A stretch of 64,000 bases of DNA from positions 1 to 64,000 of the forward strand of contig NZ_VRYN01000005.1 in NCBI RefSeq assembly GCF_008124605.1, in the 5' to 3' direction. The stretch is from Halobacterium salinarum DSM 3754. Lineage in GTDB: Archaea; Halobacteriota; Halobacteria; Halobacteriales; Halobacteriaceae. The notes beneath the pieces were generated by a model. That model made no database searches. It was given only the letters and a program-made list of their open reading frames with translations, and was not told where the DNA came from. The translations under genes and the position numbers were made by a program. Shown here piece by piece: positions 57,703-64,000 of this stretch. Within the stretch, counting starts at the first letter, position 1, and each line of letters opens with the position of its first letter.

Positions 57703-58182
57703 TTAGAGTTCGACACCGCTGGGGATCAGGCTGCGCCCCCGCAGGAGGTCGCCGTCGCTGCTGTAGACGAGGAACGTGGCCTTCTCGTGGACAACCAGCT
57801 CCGTGCCGTCGACCCGGATCTCGACGCGGTACCGCCCGTCGGCGTCGCGTGCGGCGTCGGATTCGCCGTACCGCCGGGCGGCACGGACGAACTGTGTGAC
57901 GTCGTCGGCGGCGACGTTCAGTTCGAGGATGAAATCACCGGTGACGCGGTTCGTGACCGAAACGACGCCCGCGGCGTCGGTGTCGTCGGCGGCGTCCGTG
58001 AGCCGGAACGCCGCGTCCGTCTCCGTGGCTTCCAGTACCGCCCCCGTGGTGTCGGTGAGGCGGTCCCGGAGCGCGTCAGTATCGCCCGTGAACTCGATCA
58101 CGACCGTCGGCTGTTTCGGTTTGCCGCCGTTCGCAACCCAGTCGACGTTTGACACGTCGAGTTCGAAATAATCCCGGCGCAT
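57703..58182 (-). CDS. DUF5793-like haloarchaeal protein
   Basis: A 159-residue acidic alpha/beta protein starting MRRDYFELDVSNVDWVANGG. From memory it belongs to a small haloarchaeal family of unknown function (DUF5793). It has no signal peptide, membrane helix or metal motif. ATG 58182 is selected because upstream codons are Arg/Pro/Cys-rich and cross the divergent promoter. Confidence 0.7.
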   Translation of the reverse strand: MRRDYFELDVSNVDWVANGGKPKQPTVVIEFTGDTDALRDRLTDTTGAVLEATETDAAFRLTDAADDTDAAGVVSVTNRVTGDFILELNVAADDVTQFVRAARRYGESDAARDADGRYRVEIRVDGTELVVHEKATFLVYSSDGDLLRGRSLIPSGVEL

Positions 58183-58245
58183 TCCCTGGCAACACCTTGG
58201 GCGGACAGGGAAATGAACGTAACGCTCGTTGTGTGACAATAATCC

Positions 58246-58264
58246 CGCCCCCGGAGCGGGGGCG
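58246..58264. repeat. GC-rich inverted repeat in a divergent intergenic region
   Basis: CGCCCCC (58246-58252) and GGGGGCG (58258-58264) form a 7-bp stem with a GGAGC loop. It lies between the DUF5793-like gene and the small membrane gene at 58359. It could be an operator or a hairpin in a 5' leader. Confidence 0.35.
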
Positions 58265-58358
58265 ACCATGGTCGTGTTAGTTTGGCAGCCGGTCGCCAGC
58301 GAACGCATGCCGACGACGTTAGGGTTTTCAGGGTTCGGCGACTCTCAGTGCTGACAAC

Positions 58359-58505
58359 ATGGCGGTCGGGACACTCGACTGGATCGGACTGTTCGCACCG
58401 TTCGTCGCCTACCTCGTGGCGCTGGTGGTGTACTACGTTTGGGAGGGGCGCCGCGAGCGGCGGCTCCGAGAGCGATACGGGCTCACGGGTGACCACAGTG
58501 AGTAA
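58359..58505 (+). CDS. 48-residue membrane protein preceding the symporter
   Basis: ATG 58359 to TAA 58503-58505. One helix (LDWIGLFAPFVAYLVALVVYYVW, about residues 6-28, quoted here as LDWIGLFAPFVAYLVALVVY) precedes a strongly basic segment (EGRRERRLRERYG). It overlaps the symporter start by 17 bp. The arrangement is like small DUF997/DUF4212 partners of PanF- and ActP-type sodium symporters, so it is probably an accessory subunit. Confidence 0.65.
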   Translation: MAVGTLDWIGLFAPFVAYLVALVVYYVWEGRRERRLRERYGLTGDHSE

Positions 58506-60168
58506 CGCGCTCGCCGGGAGCGCGAACGCGTGGGTGCTGGGCGCGTTCGCCGCCTACCTCGTGGTGCTGATCGGGATCGGCGTCTGGGCGAGTCGCTTCA
58601 TGGACTCCGTGGGGGATTACGTCATCGGCGGCCGCGACGTGGGCCCGGTTGTGACGGGGTTCTCCGAGCGCGCCTCGGAGATGAGCGGCTGGCTCACGCT
58701 CGGCGTGCCCGGTGACGCCTACACCACGGGCATTATGGCGTTCTACAACGGCGTCGGCATGATCCCCGCGGACCTCGCGGCGTGGGCGGGGTTGGCCAAG
58801 CGCCTCCGGAAGTACAGCGAGATCGTGCGCGCGGTGACGCTGCCGACGTTTTTCGCGACCCGACTCAACGACGACACCGGCGTCGTGAAGGCGGTGTCGT
58901 CGTTCGTGTTGATCGTCTTCGAGGGGAGCTACGTCGGCGCGCAGATCGTCGCCGCCGGCACGCTGTTGCGCGTGCTCACGGGCGTCGACATGTGGGTGGG
59001 CATCGTCGCGGGCGGCGTCATCGTCGTCGGGTACACGATGCTCGGCGGCTACTTCGCGGTGGCGTGGTCGGACTACTTCCAGGGCGCGATCATCCTCGCG
59101 GCGTTCGCGATCCTGCCGATCATCGCGTACACCACTTGGGGGCTGCCGTTCGCCGACCTCGCGGCGATGGACAACGGCGCGTCGCTGACGAGCATCACCG
59201 GCGGCGCGACCGGTTGGGCGGCGCTGTTCGGCATCATCTCGTACGCCGCGGTCGGGCTGGGCATCCCCGGGAACCCACACATCATGGTGCGGTTCATGGG
59301 GATCGACCGCGTGCGCAACGTCCGCACCGCAGCGGTCGTCGCACAGCTGTTCATGTTCGTCGCGTACATCGGCGCTGCGCTGGTGGGACTGTACGCACTC
59401 ACGCAGTTCGGCGGCCTCGAAAACACCGACAACGCGATGCCGCTGGTGACGCTGGAACTGCTGCCGAGCGCGGTCGCCGGCGTCGTGTTGGCGGCGGCGC
59501 TGGCCGCGATGATGTCGAGTGCGGATTCACAGCTGTTGGTCGCGACGAGCGCCGTCGTCGAGGACGTCTACCACGGCTTCCTGAACGAGCAGGCAACCGA
59601 AGCCCAGCTGGTGCGGTACTCGCGGTACGTCACGCTCGCGATCGGGTTCGCGTCTATCGGGTTCGCGTACGTCGCCCGGAACACGCCGATCTACGAGCTG
59701 GTGTTGAACTACGCGTGGGGCGGGCTGGGCGCGGCGCTGGGGCCGTTGTTGATCGCCGTGCTGTGGTGGCGCCGCGTCACCGCGGCGGGCGCAGTCGCGA
59801 GCATGGTCACGGGCACGGCGACGATGATCCTGTGGACGCAGTGGCCCACCATCTTGGGGCCGGAGACGGTCAACAGCGTCCACCCAGCAGTGTCGGGGAT
59901 GCTGACCGTGTACGGGCTGTTCCCGGCGTTCGTGGTGTCCGCGGTCGTGCTCGTGGTTGTGTCGCTGTTGACAACGCCGCCCGACCAGGACGACGTTTCG
60001 GAGGCGTTCGACATGATGCATCGGCCGTTGGCGGCGATCACGGACGACGACAGCGACGGCAGCGAGTACGCCACCGACGGCGGGCGCCCCGATCCGGCGC
60101 CGATCACTGAACACGACAGCATCCGGTCCCACGTCGCCGACACCGACTACTGGACGGATGACGACTGA
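58489..60168 (+). CDS. Sodium:solute symporter (SSS/PutP family)
   Basis: A 559-residue transporter with about 13 helices. PutP-like landmarks are VGDYVIGGRDVGPVVTGFSE, AWAGLAKRLRKYSE, GIPGNPHIMVRFMG and AALAAMMSSADSQLLVATSA, the last being the conserved sodium-site region. The closest type by eye is the proline symporter. An acidic soluble tail of about 55 residues ends the protein. GTG 58489 is used; GTG 58498 is an alternative. Confidence 0.86.
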   Translation: MTTVSNALAGSANAWVLGAFAAYLVVLIGIGVWASRFMDSVGDYVIGGRDVGPVVTGFSERASEMSGWLTLGVPGDAYTTGIMAFYNGVGMIPADLAAWAGLAKRLRKYSEIVRAVTLPTFFATRLNDDTGVVKAVSSFVLIVFEGSYVGAQIVAAGTLLRVLTGVDMWVGIVAGGVIVVGYTMLGGYFAVAWSDYFQGAIILAAFAILPIIAYTTWGLPFADLAAMDNGASLTSITGGATGWAALFGIISYAAVGLGIPGNPHIMVRFMGIDRVRNVRTAAVVAQLFMFVAYIGAALVGLYALTQFGGLENTDNAMPLVTLELLPSAVAGVVLAAALAAMMSSADSQLLVATSAVVEDVYHGFLNEQATEAQLVRYSRYVTLAIGFASIGFAYVARNTPIYELVLNYAWGGLGAALGPLLIAVLWWRRVTAAGAVASMVTGTATMILWTQWPTILGPETVNSVHPAVSGMLTVYGLFPAFVVSAVVLVVVSLLTTPPDQDDVSEAFDMMHRPLAAITDDDSDGSEYATDGGRPDPAPITEHDSIRSHVADTDYWTDDD

Positions 60169-60679
60169 CGGCGGCCAGTCGATCCCATCGGTCCCCGCGG
60201 GTGACGACGACCAACGGGTCCGCGAGCACGCCACGCTGGACGTGATCGCGCCCGCGATCAGCCGCGACGAGGTGGCTGCAACCGGCCGGGTCGGCGCGGT
60301 CGCGTATCCGTATCTCGTCTACCGCGCCACGGCCACGATCAGCCGGCGGTTCCTCGGCGACCGCGACACCGAGTACGTCGTCAGCCTCGACCGCGCCCGC
60401 AGGCTCCCGCTGCGCGCGGACACCCACCCGGAGACAACCACCCGAACACTCGCCGACGTGCTCGTGGTGCCGCCCGCCGTGGACCGCGAGCAGTCCCGGG
60501 CGCTGGCGCGCGACGCCGTCTTCAAGTGGACGCTGCGGTCGTATTCGCTGGGTGCCGCCCCCGAGATCGAGCTGTCGGCGCCGGTCGCGGCGCACAAGCT
60601 GTTCTGGCTCGCCGCCCGCGACGGCGGCGACGTGATCGTGGACAGCGTCACCGGCGACGAGCGCCCGCTGGCACCGTAG
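60158..60679 (+). CDS. Conserved protein of unknown function linked to the symporter
   Basis: A 173-residue soluble protein overlapping the symporter 3' end by 11 bp, so probably co-expressed. Its sequence has no recognised motif; YPYLVYRATATISRRFLGDR and TLADVLVVPPAVDREQS are among its more ordered parts. It might regulate or assist the transporter. Confidence 0.6.
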   Translation: MTTDGGQSIPSVPAGDDDQRVREHATLDVIAPAISRDEVAATGRVGAVAYPYLVYRATATISRRFLGDRDTEYVVSLDRARRLPLRADTHPETTTRTLADVLVVPPAVDREQSRALARDAVFKWTLRSYSLGAAPEIELSAPVAAHKLFWLAARDGGDVIVDSVTGDERPLAP

Positions 60680-60748
60680 CGCGCCGGCGAGCACGCCCGA
60701 CCAGAACATCTTCAACCCGGTGGCTGTTAGCCACTGCATACTGACCCC

Positions 60749-61021
60749 ATGACGACAGCACAGCACGCGACCGCCGTGCCCGCGGGTGAGACGCCGGCAG
60801 CCGTCTGCGAGTACTGCCAGCGCCCCTTCCCGTCGGCAACGCGGCTGACCTTACACAAGGGCACCGACCACCCACAGCGCATCGACGACGCCGAACGGGC
60901 GGCCTTCCAAGACGCATACCTCGCCGAAGAGAACGACTTGCGGTCGTTCCGCCTCCGAGCGCTGGCAGTGCTGGTGCTCGTGTACTTCGGGTTCTTGATC
61001 ATGTATGCCATCCTCGCGTGA
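60749..61021 (+). CDS. Membrane-anchored single C2H2 zinc-finger protein
   Basis: A 90-residue protein. CEYCQRPFPSATRLTLHKGT followed by DH is a C2H2 finger with Cys20, Cys23, His36 and His41 (C-x2-C-x12-H-x4-H). One transmembrane helix (LAVLVLVYFGFLIMYAILA, about 70-90) ends the protein. It overlaps the next membrane-protein gene by 17 bp. ATG 60749 is preceded by TTAGCCACTGCATACTGACC with a possible TATA. Confidence 0.75.
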   Translation: MTTAQHATAVPAGETPAAVCEYCQRPFPSATRLTLHKGTDHPQRIDDAERAAFQDAYLAEENDLRSFRLRALAVLVLVYFGFLIMYAILA

Positions 61022-62456
61022 CTGGGAAGGTGTCGGGCGCGTGCTGCGAACGCCGGCGGTCCGCATCGGCGCGCAGTTCGTGGTGTGGTGTGTGGCGCTG
61101 GCGGCGCTGGCGGGCACCGTTGGGGCGTCCAACGGCCTCACGCTCTCGAAGTCCCCCAAGGACACCTTGGCGGTGCCGCGGTGGTTGTACCTCGCGACCG
61201 GCGGCGCGACGATCGGGGCGTCGGCGTTGCTCGCGAGTTTCGTCACCGACCGCGCGTTCATCGCGCGCCTCGACGACTGGTCGTACCCGCTGCCGTCGGC
61301 CGGCCGCCTGCGCCGGCTGGCCGTGTGGGGCGGCCGGACGCTCGGCGTGGTCGTGCTCGTGTTGGCGGTGTACCTCGGGTTCACCGGGCCGGCGCTCCCG
61401 ACCGCGAGCTTCACGATCCTGATCGCGTTCGCCGGCGGGCGGGCCGCGCTCCCGATCCTGTCGTACGTCGTGGGCAACGTGTGGCCGATCCTGAACCCGT
61501 GGCGCGCGATCGCGACCGTGCTCCCGTCGGGGTTCGTCACGTATCCGGCGTCCCTGAAGCGGTGGCCGGCCGTCTGTGGACTGCTCGCGTTGGTCTGGGT
61601 GGAAGTCGTGTTCCCGATCAGCACGGTGCCGTCGGTGCTGGCAACGGTGTTGGTGGTGTACTCCGTGGTGACCGTCGCCGGCGCGGTGCTGGTCGGGCCG
61701 GAGGCGTGGTTCCACAACGCCGACCCGGTGTCGGTGATGCTGCGGTGTTACGGGGCCGTTGGGATCGTGCAGCGATACCCCGACCGGGTGCGGGCCGTGC
61801 TCCCCGGCAGCCGGCTCCAAGACCCCGACGTCGTCACGGACCGCTCGGACATCGCGTTCGTCATCGGGCTCGTCTGGGAGCTGACCTACAGCGGGTTCAT
61901 CACGACGACAGCCGGCGACACGACGATCCGAACGCTCACAGCCGTGCTGCCGGCCGGCTCCACGACCAACCGCGCGATCGTCGTGTACACGGCGGTGTTC
62001 CTCGCCGGCTACGCCGTGTTCTTGGGCGCGTACCTGTACGCGGGCCGGTGGTCGCGCCGGCTCTCGGGGACGTATCTCACCAGCAGAGCGCTCGCGGTGC
62101 GGTTCGCGCCGCCGCTGCTGGCGGTCGCGGCCGGCTACCACCTGGCACACTACGCCACACTGGCCGTCTCGTTGGCCCCCGCGATGGTTGCCGTCAGCGC
62201 GTCGCCGCTGGTGCCGCCGCCGAACCCCGTGGTGTTGTCACCGCCGGGCTGGTTCAACGCCGCCAGCATCGCGTTCGTGCTCGCGGGGCACCTGCTGGCG
62301 GTGTGGGCCGCACACACCGCCGCCTACGACGTGTTCCCGCGGCGACTGGTTGCCATCAAAAGCCAGTACCCGTTCGTGCTCGTGATGATCGGGTACACCG
62401 TCGTCAGCCTGTGGCTGCTGTCGCTTCAGGGTGCCGTGCCGCCGTTCGTGGGGTAG
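61005..62456 (+). CDS. Polytopic membrane protein of unknown function
   Basis: A 483-residue protein with about eleven or twelve hydrophobic helices and short loops. Notable segments are GNVWPILNPWRAIATVLP, a Tyr/His-containing helix AAGYHLAHYATLAVSL, and GHLLAVWAAHTAAYDVF. His residues within helices could bind heme or metal. It overlaps the zinc-finger gene upstream and the convergent P19-like lipoprotein gene by 31 bp downstream. A transport or redox role is plausible, unproven. Confidence 0.65.
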   Translation: MPSSRDWEGVGRVLRTPAVRIGAQFVVWCVALAALAGTVGASNGLTLSKSPKDTLAVPRWLYLATGGATIGASALLASFVTDRAFIARLDDWSYPLPSAGRLRRLAVWGGRTLGVVVLVLAVYLGFTGPALPTASFTILIAFAGGRAALPILSYVVGNVWPILNPWRAIATVLPSGFVTYPASLKRWPAVCGLLALVWVEVVFPISTVPSVLATVLVVYSVVTVAGAVLVGPEAWFHNADPVSVMLRCYGAVGIVQRYPDRVRAVLPGSRLQDPDVVTDRSDIAFVIGLVWELTYSGFITTTAGDTTIRTLTAVLPAGSTTNRAIVVYTAVFLAGYAVFLGAYLYAGRWSRRLSGTYLTSRALAVRFAPPLLAVAAGYHLAHYATLAVSLAPAMVAVSASPLVPPPNPVVLSPPGWFNAASIAFVLAGHLLAVWAAHTAAYDVFPRRLVAIKSQYPFVLVMIGYTVVSLWLLSLQGAVPPFVG

Positions 62457-63526
62457 GACACCGTGGCCGTGCCGCCGGCGGCCCGGAACGCGGTCTCGTA
62501 GCCGTCGTGGCGCGCGAGCTGCGGCGGCGTGTCGACGGTGATCGTGAGTGTCTCGCCGCCCGCAAGCCCCTCGACCGGCGCGCCGTAGTAGGCACCGAGA
62601 TCGGGGTCGAGCGAGGGGGCCAGCGCGCCGTCGAAGCGCGTGACACCGCTGGCGTCGGTCGCGGTCAGTGACAGCGCCATCCGCGGGAGGAGAATGCGGT
62701 TGTACGGGGTGCGTGGGGACACCACCACGTACGGCTGGCCGTCGGCACCGAACCGCGCGCCGTCGCGCACCACGGACACCGCCAGCTCCATGCCGTCGAC
62801 GGATGGCGCTCCGAGAACCGTGCCGGGCAGCGCCGACTCCGCGGGCGCAACCGGCTCCGGCACCCCGTCCATCGACATCAAATCGACGGTCCCGGGGTCA
62901 CCGGCCCGGTCGCGGAGGCGTCGGTATTCGAGGTTGTAGGTGTCCGCCGGGTCGAACGTGAACGGGATGGTCGTGGACGCGCCGGTATCGAACGCGTCGC
63001 CGAACGGCGCGGTGCGCGTGATGCCGACCGGGCCGACTGTGAGCGTGGCGTCGTACGTCCCCGACCCCGGGAGCGCGACGTTGTCCCCGTAGTGGAACCC
63101 CATGTTCGGGGAGAGCATCGGCCAGAGCGTCGTGGTGCCGACAGTCGCACCGTCGTCGTCAGTGATCGTGATGGAGGGATCCACCGGCAGGATCGCCCCG
63201 GACTCGGTGTCCCAGACGGTCGCCATCAGGTGGACGGTGTCCTCGGCGTCGACGACCACCTTGGTCTGTGCGGTGCCGGTGACCGTCCAGAACCGGTGTG
63301 GGAACGAGTGCATGAGCGCGAACCCGACGCGGCCGCTGCTGTCAGTGCCGTAGACGCTCATGCCTTCGACGACCGCCGGATAGTACACGCTGTCCGGGCG
63401 GTCCTCGGCGAGCGGCGGGTCGCGCCACGCCGACTGGCGCTCGAAGCCAAGCGCGCCGAGGCAGCCTGCGAGCGCGGCGGTGCTTCCAAGCCCGGCGCTT
63501 GCGGTGAGGAACGCGCGGCGGTTCAT
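62426..63526 (-). CDS. Tat lipoprotein with a P19/Tp34-like metal-binding domain
   Basis: A 366-residue exported lipoprotein. RRAFLTASAG plus hydrophobic stretch and LAGC give a Tat-type signal with lipobox Cys22. The domain at about 45-175 resembles P19/Tp34 iron/copper proteins: GFALMHSFPHRFWTV, then MGFHYGDNVALPGSGTYDAT is close to the family's GxHYGxNVxLxGxGxY. The C-terminal half is a separate beta domain. It probably binds metal outside the membrane. Confidence 0.68.
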   Translation of the reverse strand: MNRRAFLTASAGLGSTAALAGCLGALGFERQSAWRDPPLAEDRPDSVYYPAVVEGMSVYGTDSSGRVGFALMHSFPHRFWTVTGTAQTKVVVDAEDTVHLMATVWDTESGAILPVDPSITITDDDGATVGTTTLWPMLSPNMGFHYGDNVALPGSGTYDATLTVGPVGITRTAPFGDAFDTGASTTIPFTFDPADTYNLEYRRLRDRAGDPGTVDLMSMDGVPEPVAPAESALPGTVLGAPSVDGMELAVSVVRDGARFGADGQPYVVVSPRTPYNRILLPRMALSLTATDASGVTRFDGALAPSLDPDLGAYYGAPVEGLAGGETLTITVDTPPQLARHDGYETAFRAAGGTATVSYPTNGGTAP

Positions 63527-63606
63527 ACGCGTGCTACGGGCACCGGCGGAGGTATGGGTTCCGGTCCAACACTGGCCACGCCGGCGGGAGCGTGCCAGCC
63601 GGCACC

Positions 63607-63634
63607 ACGTTTATCGGTCTGACACCCCAGGAGG
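63607..63634 (+). promoter_or_regulatory. TATA box and ribosome binding site of the kynureninase-like gene
   Basis: ACGTTTATCG (63607-63616) lies about 28 bp before the start, and AGGAGG (63629-63634) lies 5 bp before ATG 63640. A strong Shine-Dalgarno so near a leaderless-type TATA position is unusual for this window, where most starts lack one. Confidence 0.5.
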
Positions 63635-63639
63635 CAGGT

Positions 63640-64000
63640 ATGGACGACGGGGCGTTCGACGCGTCGCGGTCGGCAGCGCGAATGCGGGACGCGGACGCCG
63701 CGCTCACCGGGCTCCGGGAGCGCTTCGAGCCGCCCGGCGACGGCGTCGCGTTGACCGCCGCGACGCTCGGGGCCCACGGTGACGACGCAGCGGCGACACT
63801 GCAGCGGGCGGTCGACCAGTGGCGCGCCCGTGGCGACGGGGCGTGGACCAACGCCGAGCCGGCGTGGGCCGACTACGCCGAGCTGCTGGGGGATCGCGTG
63901 GCGGGACTCATCGGCGCGAAGCCGTCGGAGTGTGTCGCCGCCGGCGGGTCGCCGAGGACGATTGCGCGCCGGCTCGTCACCGGGTTCCGGCGTGCCGCCG
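63640..64000 (+). CDS. Kynureninase-like PLP enzyme, N-terminal part (runs off window)
   Basis: The first 120 codons are open to the window end. The pattern (an N-terminal helix, then TLQRAVDQWRARGDGAW, then WADYAELLGDRVAGLIGAKP and SECVAAGGSPRTIARRLVTG) follows the start of fold-type I kynureninases, where an LGAxxxEV segment precedes the PLP-phosphate loop. The catalytic Lys is outside the window. Another class V aminotransferase-like enzyme is possible. Confidence 0.55.
   Translation, partial: MDDGAFDASRSAARMRDADAALTGLRERFEPPGDGVALTAATLGAHGDDAAATLQRAVDQWRARGDGAWTNAEPAWADYAELLGDRVAGLIGAKPSECVAAGGSPRTIARRLVTGFRRAA

Overview
The window is a high-GC stretch of a euryarchaeal halophile chromosome, most likely a Halobacterium species. 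The proteins are strongly acidic. Information-processing genes are archaeal: TFB, RNA polymerase subunit L, Dph2, a proteasome beta subunit, topoisomerase VI and an ATP-dependent DNA ligase. Many genes start almost directly after a TATA-like box, or overlap the previous stop codon as ATGA, GTGA or TGATG. No rRNA, tRNA, intact transposase or CRISPR array was recognised.

Region 1 (1-4454) holds a dms-type molybdoenzyme respiration operon. Its catalytic subunit survives only as a C-terminal remnant (120-818). The iron-sulfur subunit (dmsB), membrane anchor (dmsC) and TorD-like chaperone (dmsD) look intact. An EMC3/DUF106 membrane protein follows.

Region 2 (4466-9733) is an accessory island of lower GC. 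A DtxR/Idr2-like metal regulator is followed by a gene whose C-terminal ~76 residues strongly resemble the peptide antibiotic halocin C8. A 70-residue two-helix membrane protein sits 8 bp downstream and may be its immunity or export partner. Next come about 1.5 kb without a convincing gene, a small DUF5805-like protein coupled to a tyrosine recombinase, and a truncated HD-like relic. This is the most interesting part of the window.

Region 3 (9774-38500) is mainly core genome: carbonic anhydrase, two methyltransferases, an HTTM membrane protein, a Bat-type regulator, dph2, a rhomboid protease, rpoL, hisF, purL, purM, tfb, gatC/gatA, a TraB-M50 pair, psmB, lig and a HAD phosphatase. Several conserved haloarchaeal genes of unknown function are interspersed.

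Region 4 (38566-49953) carries the four type II topoisomerase genes together: top6A/top6B on the minus strand, divergent from gyrB-gyrA. A 21-nt alternating purine-pyrimidine tract lies beside the presumed gyrB promoter. A type II NADH dehydrogenase and a GrpB-family gene follow.

Region 5 (49950-57657, minus strand) is a nucleoside uptake and salvage operon. It encodes a BmpA lipoprotein, an ABC ATPase, two permeases, cytidine deaminase and uridine phosphorylase. A phosphohexomutase-family gene lies just upstream and could act on the pentose phosphate released.

Region 6 (57703-64000) contains a sodium:solute symporter with a tiny membrane partner, a membrane-anchored zinc-finger protein, a polytopic membrane protein facing a P19-like lipoprotein (a possible metal-uptake pair), and the start of a kynureninase-like gene that runs off the window.
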